This document shows positions 13,010-23,328 of a stretch of 64,000 bases of DNA, one piece after another. The stretch comes from Paramecium pentaurelia (lineage: Eukaryota > Ciliophora > Oligohymenophorea > Peniculida > Parameciidae). The translations under genes and the position numbers were made by a program. The stretch's first letter is position 1, and every line of letters begins with the position of its first letter. The notes beneath the pieces are model-generated. The model was not told the DNA's origin, searched no databases, and was given only the letters and a program-made list of their open reading frames with translations. The stretch lies in the NCBI GenBank assembly GCA_905183005.1, contig CAJJDO010000005.1, forward strand, positions 704,641-768,640, in the 5' to 3' direction.

Positions 13010-14324
13010 TCAACGAAACTTTTAAAGAAATTATTCTGAATCTTCTACCTTTCTACAACTTAATTGGAATTCTCTTATTTTATTATCATAATAATGATGA
13101 TTTTAACCATATTATTTAGGACTTGCAGTATTTCTTTATTTTAATTACTTAATTGTTTAATTTTCTTATTGTATTACTGATAATATAAATTATAAAATAT
13201 ACATTTAATGAAATCCCTTAATTTATAGAAATAACTTTTACGATGTTCATCATTTGTATCAATTCCTTAATGTCCAATATTTTCAACTTCCCAATATTCA
13301 TACAATCTTTAACAATTATTAGACAATAATGTAGCATGATGCAAATCAATAATTTCATCCTCTTTCCCATGCATTATAAATACAGGACATGTGACATCCT
13401 TTATTCTATCAACATTTGGAAAAATATCATAAAAAGGAGTTGATTTTAATTTACTGTTAACAACTCTCAACCCTGAACTCAAACCTGAATGAACTACTAA
13501 ACCACCAACAGGAAAATGAATATCAGATACTAACATGACACTTGGTCCTGATCCAATACTATAACCATAAACAATTATTTTTGTTGGTTCGAAATTAAGT
13601 TATGAAACTAAGAAGTCATATGCTACTTAAATATTATTAATGATATTGAGATCTGTACACTTCCCTTATGAAAGTCCATAGCCTGAATATTCATAAGCAA
13701 ATATATTTATTCTTAAATTGTTACAAAGATCTTTAACAATTCAATTATAATTATTACCAATTAATGTATCAATCATGTAACCCAAATCGCTTGCATTTCC
13801 ATGACTGAACAATATCACATAATCACTTGTTGGAAATAAGTACTTTAAATATAAGGACGCAATTCGATGTGCCTTTCTTCCTTTTAAGAAATATCCAGTC
13901 AATTCTAAATTCTCTTATTTTGGTATTGAAATTTCTTAACCTTATCCATCAATCAAATAGAAGTCATATGCAGGTTCAGATATTCTATTCTTTATAATTA
14001 TCTTTACTTTTCTCTCATTGGACTTAAAGATTCACTTGTAAATTACATGATCTCCTCAGCCAAATCTAACAAACCTGATTAATGAATATTTTCATCATCA
14101 TAAGATTTAGATTTCTATCGTTTCTAGTGTTCTGAATCAATAACTTATAATGATGAAGGATTTGTTTAGGTACTATTTGTCATCTAATCATCTTATCTCG
14201 GTTTTAGAGAATAACTCACTTTTGGTGGTTAAAACGCTATGTTTTTTAAGATTTTTTATCTTAAACCACAAAAACTTAAAGACTAAAATAAACCTACTGT
14301 AATTGAAGACTTAAGACTTGACAT
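13010..14324 (-). CDS. Alpha/beta hydrolase (ABHD17-like), 412 aa
   Basis: Introns at 13985-14007, 13731-13757 and 13177-13202 leave 412 codons plus TGA. Motifs: LFSHGNASDLG (oxyanion HGNA), AYEYSGYGLS, nucleophile elbow GYSIGSGPS, Asp in HGKEDEIID, and a His in NIGHQGID. The N-terminus carries FQPPK(V)SY, a start typical of ABHD17-like proteins. Without the 26-nt last intron the frame would run into the convergent neighbour, so that intron defines the end. Related in family to the gene at 11573-12901 but clearly diverged. Possible protein depalmitoylase by family; not proven. Confidence 0.85.
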
Positions 14325-14445
14325 ATTTTATATATAATTATTGATTTAATTAATCTCATCAAATAAAAAGTATTATATAAAAGGATTAAGTTTTATCATA
14401 AATTAATATATAAATTTTAATTTAAGGAAGAAATAATCTTAATTA

Positions 14446-15102
14446 ATGTTCTCAAAAACATTAAGAAACATTTCTAAAATTATCTATAATTGTACTTAAC
14501 AATCCAAAGATATTTGGTCTGATACAGAATTGTTATATCATCCCAAAAATCCATTAAATTTCTAAAATGTATAATTGATATTTAATTATTATTTAGGGTA
14601 GATGCTCTCTTTATTAAAGTTAGATTTTTAATAGATTCAGAAATTATTATGTTTTAATATCTGCCTTAGGAGGGTTTCTCACGTATTATAGTGCTAAAAA
14701 ACTATACAATTATTAAGATAGAAGATTTATTGGAATTCTTTTCTATTTGGGTCTTTTAGGTATAACTATTCGTTCAATGAGATCTGTAACAAGTCAATAT
14801 CAAAGACTTTTAATGTATATCATAATTGAATATTGAATAGATCAATTGATTTATTACCTTGCGGTAGGAAAGTATTAATTTAACATCCTAGTATTTATGG
14901 GTTCTGTACATCTAAAGAAATTGATATTGCAACTATTTCAAGACCAAAAGATGTCTACTAAAAAAGCATATAAAAAATGGAACATGTTTTTCCAGTGATT
15001 ATGGATACATAACTTTTGTATTTACATCGAGATCCTGATTTTATAGTTAATAAAGAAATACTGCCTGCAGTAATGAATGCTAAATATATCAAAGTTGATT
15101 GA
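14446..15102 (+). CDS. Two-helix membrane protein (TMEM186-like?), 200 aa
   Basis: Two introns (14569-14596 and 14815-14840) leave 200 codons plus TGA. The N-terminus MFSKTLRNISKIIYN is basic and amphipathic like a mitochondrial presequence. Two hydrophobic helices follow (YYVLISALGGFLTYYS and GILFYLGLLGITI), separated by a short basic loop, then a soluble C-terminal half. Length and layout recall TMEM186/TMEM223 mitochondrial proteins, but I see no diagnostic motif, so the family name is only a suggestion. Confidence 0.7.
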
Positions 15103-15147
15103 AGTATAATTTAATTAATTATTATAAATAAATACGTTAGATTTTAT

Positions 15148-16068
15148 ATGACTTCTATTTATGAGAAACTAAGACCTGTTGTATTTCAAGCATAACCTAT
15201 TTCCTAATAGAGATCTGCTTCATAATCTATGATGGGAGTGAATTGTTCAAAATAATTCAATACATCAGGTGAAGTTCAAAACTATTTCATGTAATGCAGA
15301 AAGAATGTCACACAATAACATTAAACTACAAGAGAAAAAGAAAATACTTTAAATGTCACTTCTACAATAAAAAAAGATGAAATAACTTTTTTAAAGTAGA
15401 GAATTACACAATTAGAAAAGATGAATTCGCATTAAATTAATGAAAATAATAAATTAAGTGAAATTATATAAAAGTATATGGAAAATGAAAAATTATATAA
15501 TGTAAGATTAATTAAACAAATATATAGAAATCATAATTATCAGAAATATAATATCAATCATAAATTTAAGAACTTGAAAAATAAATTGTTCGTTTATAAA
15601 ATGAAAATTAAGTATTATTATAAAATAAAGAACAATATGATTAAATTGAGCTTGACAAATACAAAACAAAATGCTATTTATTATAAAATAAAGTTAAATA
15701 ATTTTAGTAATAATCATTTTTATTACAAGAGAAGAAAAAAGAATTACTGATTTATAAAAGAAAGGAAAGAAATTATATTTAGAAAACTAATAATTAAAAA
15801 GTACAATTGAATATTTATAAAGTGAAAACTCTACATTGCAACAACAATTGCTAACTAAAAATGTTGATAATCCTAAATTTAAGTATAAATTATATTTATC
15901 AGTTAAAAGGATCAAAAACTCTAGCTTGAATTACAATCTTAGATCAAATATATGACCCAAATTATTGATTTAGATTAAATTAAAATGAAGAATCTAGAAG
16001 AAAAAGTAGAACTCTTAAACTAAGAAAATAGAAGACTTTAAGAAATAACAAAAGAAAAAATGATATGA
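15148..16068 (+). CDS. Coiled-coil protein, 283 aa
   Basis: Three introns (15502-15527, 15707-15729 and 15883-15902) leave 283 codons plus TGA. After a Ser/Gln-rich head of about 90 residues the protein is almost wholly heptad-like and rich in Gln, Glu, Lys and Leu (for example ENQQLKSTIEYLQSEN and LEEKVELLNQENRRL). Such proteins are common in the ciliate cortex and basal bodies, but no specific family is recognisable. In the standard code only an intron-spanning shadow frame is seen. Confidence 0.75.
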
Positions 16069-16212
16069 TATTGAACTATATTTTACTATATCATAAATTA
16101 TCATTATTAGTATATATCATGTAAAATTTGAATTTATAAATAATTATAATTATTAAAACAATTCTTAATAATAATTAAGTATATTTATTTTAATGCAATG
16201 TAAGATATTTTT

Positions 16213-16747
16213 TCATTATGGTTCTAAATTTATATGGTTTGATTAGTGTTTATTCCTTTCTTAAATATAATACTTACAATAACATTATGAAGCTCTCTTT
16301 AAGCTACCTTACAGTCATTGGAAGAAGTTTATTCAAATAATTGAGTGGATCTGAATGAATTGGTTCTCTTTTTTTTTAATTATATTATTATGGTTAGAAA
16401 GATAGTGATAGACTTTTTGAATTTGAAAACTCGTCTAATTTTTTAAGTTTTTTGATTTTTTCATTTGCGTCATATTCACTTTTGATCCTACTATTTCTTG
16501 TACTTTATATTGAAGGTACTCCAGAATGTTTATCAATGCATGTGTACTTTTTATCATAAAATAAAGTTGGTTGTTCAAACCGTTCTTTATTAACAGATTT
16601 TAAGTTGCTTCCAAATGCAATTTTTGGTTTGTCCTTGCTTTAATTTCCCATAAATTATGGTCTTCTATTAATTATCACTTTTTTTATATAGAATCTTTTA
16701 AACGAAAGCTGACATGGTGTTTAAACATCATATTCTTTAAAGTTCAT
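16213..16747 (-). CDS. Small basic protein, tandem paralogue 1, 170 aa
   Basis: One 22-nt intron (16256-16277) leaves 170 codons plus TGA. It shares ordered blocks with the gene at 17238-17822: a Phe/Lys-rich start (FKRFYIKK versus FRRFKLKK), IAFGS versus VAFGS, STRNSRIKSE versus STRIKSE, and PMTVRQLKESF versus PMSSKELKESL. Both are basic, Ser-rich and without membrane segments. The function is unknown; a disordered or scaffold-type protein is plausible. The C-terminal end depends on the intron being real. Confidence 0.6.
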
Positions 16748-17237
16748 TTGAATCAAAAAGCTTTAAAATTTATTAAAAAGATAAAAATTTGAATAAGTTC
16801 TTTGGGATCTTAAGAAGGAAATAGAATTAATGTACATATTAAAGAGTATTTATACATAGTTTTTATATAAAATGATTTAAATTTAGCTAAATGAGTTTTC
16901 TTAAAAATAAATATAAATAATAGACATTATTAAAATATAATTGTATTTAATAATCTATTAAAACTAATTAGATATTTTTATATAGCATCATAAAAGGTAT
17001 TAATAATTTGAATACTATAATTAGTTTCTTGACTGTTATTTATATTTTAAATAAATATAAACTAACATAAATAATTAATGAAGTAAATATTTAAAATTAA
17101 TAATTCTTAAGTTGATATTGTGCAGATCTCAATTCTTAATAAATACATAATATGGTATCCAAATCTAATGAATAAAATCAATTGAATAATTAAATATTCA
17201 ATATATACAAATTAACAATATAAATCATTTTCTAATC
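16748..17237. other. AT-rich spacer between tandem paralogues
   Basis: About 490 bp with no convincing frame. It would hold the promoter of the 16213-16747 gene and the 3' end of the 17238-17822 gene. Confidence 0.5.
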
Positions 17238-17822
17238 TCATTTTATCTTATGCCATACTTGTGCCTAAAAATTAAAAATATTTTACATTAAAGATATTAA
17301 GCTTTCTTTAAGTTCCTTTGAACTCATCGGTATGAATTCATCTTATTTAAGCATAATACTAGATTATAATTCAATTTTTGGAGATCTCACTTTCTTTATC
17401 AATTTTTATAGACAATTTAATTTAGTTGGTTAGATTGTTTATTCTATGGTTTCAGTTTTAAGAAATGAATATGGAAATCGTTCACAATATTATTATGAGA
17501 CTTCAGATTTTATTCTTGTACTTCTTATTGTCCTTAGTTTTGGAGATGCTTGATGCCTATCAACAGACTTAAAATTTAAATCATATTATAATGGAGGAAA
17601 TTTTTTTCCTGAAGGCTTTCTCCTTTCTTAAGAAGATCCAAATGCCACTTAATTTTTGGCGTTTGAATCTTTGTTTACTATATTTAACTTAATTTAAAGT
17701 GAATGGTTCATTTTTGTAATCTTTTTGAGCTTAAATCTTCTAAAATCAAAAGAGGCTTCATTTTTTTCATTTTCATTAGATTTAGGAATAGAAATCAAAT
17801 CAATTGTGGGTAAATGTATCAT
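17238..17822 (-). CDS. Small basic protein, tandem paralogue 2, 194 aa
   Basis: An uninterrupted frame of 194 codons plus TGA, read with TAA/TAG as Gln. It is the partner of the gene at 16213-16747, same strand, with the same order of short conserved blocks ending in PMSSKELKESLISL. The N-terminus (MIHLPTIDLISIPKSNEN) extends about 20 residues beyond its partner. Low complexity, basic, Ser-rich; no known domain. The paired arrangement suggests local duplication. Confidence 0.6.
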
Positions 17823-18200
17823 ATATTTTATTAATATAATATATTTCTGTGATTATCAATAATAATAAGTAGAATTCTGATTGAAGTAATCTAAAATATA
17901 ATTACTAGAATAATAAATAGTCTACTATATTTATAATAGAATATGTTATTTATAAGAATAACATGCTCTATTATTAAACAGATTAAGTATTTTTTAATTG
18001 AATATTTTCAGTAGAATTCTTAATTGAATTTCTGTTAGTTCAATTAGTATAAAATTGTTATAAAATAAATAGAAATCTGTAAAAAGATCTCTAAGTTAAT
18101 AAATAATAATTTGATATATAGATAATCTTAATGGTAAAAGTAATAATTACACATTTGTTTAATGTTTAACATTAATTTTATTTAAATAATTAAATTTAAC
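17823..18200. other. Divergent intergenic region with hairpins
   Basis: Between the starts of the minus gene at 17822 and the plus gene at 18201. Includes a perfect 8-bp stem hairpin at 17943-17964 and repeats of AGTAGAATTCT near 17871 and 18010. No gene seen. Confidence 0.5.
17943..17964. repeat. Perfect inverted repeat (8-bp stem, 6-nt loop)
   Basis: ATGTTATT, loop TATAAG, AATAACAT. In DNA this AT-rich such stems arise often by chance; it is recorded because it lies centrally in a divergent promoter region. Confidence 0.5.
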
Positions 18201-18524
18201 ATGCGGGGATTCTTTGCTTTTGCAAAATAATTTGTTAGCTTTTCAACAGTTAAAACTCAATAAATTAAGATTGCCATTAGATTGTAAAACACAATAGCAT
18301 AATTTTTAGAGTTAATTAATCTGTAAATAGCTAATATAGATTATGTTCAACATTGACAGCCTTAAGATTAAATAATGTATATGGATTACATTAATCATCA
18401 ACTCTTGCTGATTCAGAAGGAGGTATAAATATGTTTATATTTAGAACTTGTCTTAGAAGCTGCAATTTCTCAATTGTTATCTTTATCTCTTAAGGCCGAA
18501 CTGAATACAATACGAAATGGCTGA
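18201..18524 (+). CDS. Small protein, possibly mitochondrial, about 90 aa
   Basis: The start MRGFFAFAKQFVSFSTVKTQQ is basic and aromatic like a mitochondrial presequence. The end ELVLEAAISQLLSLSLKAELN forms a clean helix. Two introns are needed: a 22-nt one at about 18424-18445 (clear) and an upstream one beginning GTTAAT that may be 20 or 29 nt. Either choice keeps the frame, giving 93 or 90 aa. No family recognised. Confidence 0.5.
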
Positions 18525-18686
18525 TATTTATATAATAATATAATCATTAAATATTGTTAAATGTACTCTAACTATCATTTTCATTTATTTTATAATAAAG
18601 ATCAACACTTAGTATATAAAATCAAAGATGATTAGATATTAAATGAGAATTAGTTTAGTTTATGTTATTCTATAACTTAAATTAAA

Positions 18687-19367
18687 TCATTCTTATTAAG
18701 TATAACATGCTTCGATTTTTTCTCCATCATAATTTTAACATGCCCATCTTAATAAATTATTGATGATTTCATCTCCAGTTTCTTCAGTAAATTATTTATT
18801 AGCTACTGCCCATGGAACTCCCTTATGTTTAGGAACTAGATTATCAGTTTCATCAGCAGCAATTAAATGTAACAATTCTCCATAAGAATTCTAATTATTT
18901 AATTAATATAATACACTAGCACAATTGATTACATCATTAGCATCATATGGATAGTATTATTAACAATGTAATGCAGCTTAAACAAATGAATTATTTGTAT
19001 AAGGCTTTTAAATATAATTTTCAATGCAATGGACAACTCCTGCTTTTGGAATTTCTGCTGCTACAGCTCCCAAAGCTTTGACTATACTATCTTAAGCACA
19101 TAATTCAATTAAATCTCCATAACACTCAGCTTCACCATGTTGACATGTGAATACCCATTTTCCATCTACAATCTTTCTCTTAGTATTTCCATAAGGAATT
19201 AATCTTATGTGAACCATTTATTCAATATTTGGAGTTGTAATTGCTGTATAAAGTGAATCTTTAATAAACATCATGCAATAAGGACAAAGAGATTCAACAT
19301 AAATGTCTGCAGTTAATCTACCACTATTGACTATAATGAGAGAGATTGCTAATATTAGGAATTTCAT
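18687..19367 (-). CDS. GILT-like lysosomal thiol reductase, 226 aa
   Basis: Secreted or lysosomal thiol reductase of the GILT family, which reduces protein disulfides at acid pH. Intronless, 226 codons plus TGA. A hydrophobic signal peptide (MKFLILAISLIIVNSG) is followed by DIYVESLCPYCMMF, with the active CPYC site. The family signature CQHGxxEC is present as CQHGEAEC, with Asp where the usual Asn stands and the final Cys kept. Many further cysteines fit a disulfide-rich fold. Its ATG overlaps the TGA of the upstream MORN gene (sequence ATGA), unusual for a eukaryote. Confidence 0.9.
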
Positions 19368-20746
19368 TTATTTTATAAATTTATTGTTTCAATCACTTTT
19401 CCATTATCATCATACGTAATCTATTAAATTGGATGATGTAAGTCATTTTTATATATCATATGTACTCCAATTGGATGACCATTCTTATGCATTCCTTATT
19501 GACTAACCAAAATTATATTTGATTATACATTTTCCCATCATGATATTTATATGTACCATCTCCATCTATTTTGTCATCCTTAAATTTTCCAATATAAGTA
19601 TCTTCATTTTTAGATATATATTTGCCATCTCCATTTTTAATCCCTTTTTCAAATGAACCAATGTAAATATCACCATTATAAGCTTTATATGTACCTTATC
19701 CATCCTTTAAATCATATTTAAATTCTCCTTTGTACATGTCACCATTTGCATACTTATATATTCCCATTCCATGTTTTTATCCATTTATCCATTCTCCTGT
19801 GTAACTATTAGATATAACTTAATTTTAATTACGAATCACCATCTTTGCATATCAATTTGCCTAAACCATTTATTACTCCATCAATCATTTCACCACATAC
19901 TATTGAAGGTACACCTTTTAATTATATTGATCTTTATCCCCATGATAAATGTCCATCTATCCATATTCCTTCCTCTATCTTTTAATCATCTATTTCAATC
20001 AACAAACCTTAACCATAAGGTACTCCTTTATGTATCTCACCATAATAATATTTATTTTTGTTTTCTAATTCCATAAATTCTTTTGTAAACATAGTTCCTC
20101 TTATTAATGAATGTTTCTTAGGTGCCATTTTATAATCCAATACATTTTCTTAATAAAAGTTTTATAATGCTTTCTCCTATATATAAGAATTTATAAATTT
20201 CTTTCTTTATATCATTTTACATTCTTTATTAACAATATCATGTAATTTCATTATACATTCTATTGGTCTATTCAATTGTGCCATAATAGATTACTTAATT
20301 GAATTATATTCCACATTACTATATCTATTAATGACAGTCAGCAATTCTTCCTCTTTTATAGAATGTTAATGACAATGACACAATTTAAGTAGTGTATTTT
20401 AAATATAAACAAAACTCTATATTAAATTATCACAATCTTAATTGAATTCTGCTTCCAATTAAGAAATGTAATCATGTAATTTGTTTTTCAAATTTTACAA
20501 AATCTTTGCTTTTTCATCTATTAAACTAATAAATTCAAAATGCTTCTATTCATTATAAGTATTTAAAGCTAAACTTTCAAATTCTTTTATTGGTATAAGA
20601 TCTTAAACATGATTCAAATGATAATCTTAATAACAATAGCTACATGCTAATCTAATTTAACAATGTTTATTCATGCAAATTGAGATAATCCTTTCTTGAC
20701 CAGCTTTATGATTACGAGTACAATGTTGTATCTGTGATTTATTCAT
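19364..20746 (-). CDS. B-box-like plus coiled coil plus MORN protein, 442 aa
   Basis: Two introns (19805-19832 and 19503-19528) leave 442 codons plus TGA. Residues 1-60 carry paired Cys/His (HCTRNHKAG, CMNKHCQIRLACSYCYQDYH, H), resembling a B-box zinc site. A helical, coiled-coil-like region reaches about residue 220. The C-terminal half holds about eight MORN repeats, ending in a MORN-like tail (NGHPIGVHMIYKND). Without the last intron the stop would be at 19456 and would not overlap the next gene. Its start is only 18 bp from that of the plus-strand gene at 20765. A cortical scaffold is a reasonable inference. Confidence 0.8.
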
Positions 20747-20764
20747 TATTATTTTTTAATTAAA
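20747..20764. promoter_or_regulatory. 18-bp space between divergent start codons
   Basis: The ATG of the MORN gene (minus, 20746) and that of the coiled-coil gene (plus, 20765) are separated by 18 AT-only bases. Both starts are supported by long coding frames. Either the promoter elements lie inside the genes or the first ATGs used are further in. Confidence 0.6.
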
Positions 20765-21760
20765 ATGTCACTTAGTTAACTGTCAGGAAAACAAACTATC
20801 AATTATGCAAGTATAAATATAAGTTAATCAATTCTAGAGAACTCAGACAAATGAGAACTCCAAATGATTAATAGTCATTTGGATTACGTTAAGATAATCT
20901 TGATTAAATGATGTTTTAATAACATAATCCTTTAGTTACATAAAAACATCAAAGAGCAAAATCTTCTTTATAGAATAATTATAAATAAGGTACTCCAAAT
21001 ACAGATTTGGAAGAATTAGAAGGAGATAAATTATTTGATTAATTTTTTAAGTTGAATAATTCTAGAAGTGATAGTGATTTTATGAGAGAATCAATATAAA
21101 GAGAAACAAAATCAATTGAATCTGATTTCTTAAAATTTGTAGAAAATGCAATAGAATATCACAAATAATCAGAACTTCATTTTAGACCTCTTATAAAAAA
21201 GAATCCTTAATTAGATTAAAAAATAAAAGAACTCAATCTTTCAAATAGATTTTTAGCAAATGAATTAAATAGATATAAATAAAAAGAACATGTTTTAAAA
21301 AATAAAGTTAAACTAATGTAAAAAGAATTCTAAAGTGAAATTACATAATTGATTTAAAAAAATGAATGGTTGGAAGAACTTTTAGTAAAATAGAAGATTG
21401 ATAATGAGAATTCTTTATTAGCTTTAAAGAAATCTTTAGAAATGATATAAGGAAAATGCAAATGTTAAAAAGTAATTATAAATTATAAATTTTAAGGATG
21501 TGAAATCATAAGTTAAACAATAATTTGATTTATAAGCAACTCATTCCTCTTCAGAATTAAGTAGTAACACTGAAGAAGAAGATTTTCAATATGATTTTTT
21601 TAAAAGAAGAAAATCTCTATCTAAAGTAATATATTATATCCTAATGTTTCAGAATTCAGATGATCATTAATTTTTTTAGAGTAAAATAAAAAATCAAAAA
21701 GACTATTCACGCGATTTCTTTCTTCGTAAAAAATCTGCTCAAGATCCATATTATACATGA
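20765..21760 (+). CDS. Coiled-coil protein, 304 aa
   Basis: Introns at about 20812-20840 (29 nt), 21472-21496 (25 nt) and 21627-21653 (27 nt) leave 304 codons plus TGA. The N-terminal third is Gln/Asn/Ser-rich. Residues 120-230 are charged and heptad-like (QKIKELNLSNRFLANELN and following). The tail is acidic and serine-rich, then basic. No known family. It is followed after 25 bp by the transporter gene on the same strand. Confidence 0.7.
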
Positions 21761-21785
21761 GTATTTTTATTTAAATTATTACATA

Positions 21786-23240
21786 ATGGTTTTCATAAAT
21801 AATCTTGTGCCACTTTCAATACTTTATTGTCATGAAGGAATCTTATTAGGATTGAGTTTATATAGTGTTCCATCTGAACTTAAAGAGAAAGGTGTAGAAA
21901 TAAACACTTTTAAATTTTCATATTTGATTCTCTTACCTTATTTATTTAGATACATACTTGCACCCTTGATAGATTCAATAAGTTTATAGAGGTTTGGCAG
22001 AAGAAGAAGTTAGTTAACAATTTTATATGCTATTCTTGGGTATATTGATAAAAATAATAAGTTAGAGTATTGTTATATTTTTCAAACTTTTAAACCTTGA
22101 ATTAGTCAACTTTGTTTTGGAATTTATTTTTGATTTTTTGTGTTTAAGCACTTATTGATTTAATCATAGCAGCTAGGCTTGTGGAAAGTTTAGATAAAGA
22201 AGATAGAGGATATGGAGCAATAGCTTAATTTTTAGGAATTCTTATTGGTGGTTTTATTGGAGCTTACATCTTTTCAATGTTCAATTCTCTTGATTTTTGT
22301 AACACCTATATCTACACTAATCCTCAAGAAATTCCAGTTATTACATTACAAAGTATAAATATTATTAATAACTATTTAAAGTTGCATTTCAAGATTTATC
22401 ATACTTATCATTTGGATTGGCAGTAGCTTGTTGTTTCATCATTTATAATGAAAATGCAAATAATTAAGATGTATTTTTTATTATTCATATTAGATTATTG
22501 AGACATATAAAGCAGCATTTAATGCATTTTCAAATCGTTATTTAATTATACTCTTTCTTTTTTTCTGTTTTTTTAGAATAGGATAGATGCCTATTGATTT
22601 AGCTCATTTACATATGAAAAGATCCTCTTTTACAGAAGGATAAATTCAATTTCTTGAGATTTTAGCATTTCCTATAGCTTGTGCACTTCCTTATTATATG
22701 ACAAAAATGATTAAGACTAATATATTAGAAATACGACTTATAGTAGTTTTTTCTATATATGAAATAAGTATGTAAAATTTTAATATTTTTAAGTAATTTC
22801 AGGTGTTTTCATAATATGCTTATTTGCAAATGAGGAAGGGTTAATATTTCCATATAGAGATTTATTATTGAAAATATCATTGATAAGTGTTTGGCTTTTA
22901 AATTTAATTAATATAACTTTGGCATATTCTTATATCTACAAAAATACTAAAAGTTCAATTTCAGCAACATTTATTGCTTTGTTAAGTATGAATATAATTA
23001 TATTTAGCAACTGGTATAACTTTCTAATTCATTTTTGAAGGGTTTATTGAATATCTATTAGTTAATTATAATTATTATTTGATTTGGTTATGTGGAATAG
23101 GAATTTATGCTTTATTTTTCTATTAAATTGCTGCTAGAACTACTAAGATTGACTAGATGGATAGTTCAGAATTTTGTTTAGAAATTGATGTAAAGAAGGA
23201 GAGATTTCTAATATCAACAGAATTAACAACTTTATCTTGA
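21786..23240 (+). CDS. SLC33-type (acetyl-CoA transporter-like) membrane protein, 442 aa
   Basis: Multi-span carrier of the SLC33A1/AT-1 family, which in other eukaryotes moves acetyl-CoA into the ER lumen. Five introns (26, 29, 23, 26 and 22 nt) leave 442 codons plus TGA. Supporting motifs: EGILLGLSLYSVPSELKEKG in the first helix region, the APLIDSIS loop followed by RFGRRRSQLTI, and about ten further hydrophobic segments. The fourth intron could also end nine bases later without changing the frame; the 26-nt form fits the local size range. The family call rests mainly on the N-terminal signature. Confidence 0.75.
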
Positions 23241-23328
23241 TACTAAATTGAATAATAAAATTAATGTATCTTAATATTAAAGGTTAGATTTATTTATAAA
23301 TTTCAAAATTAAATTATTTAATATGAAT

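Noticed and set aside
14025..14080. TGA codons that could be read as Trp (RFG-TGA-GDHVIYK-TGA-IFKS)
   Set aside because: A 23-nt GTA...TAG intron at 13985-14007 restores a TGA-free frame through another reading, and TGA ends every other gene here.
15478..15750. Standard-code frame of 90 aa, Lys/Tyr/Asn-rich
   Set aside because: It reads through an intron of the coiled-coil gene at 15148-16068; the spliced ciliate-code frame is clearly better.
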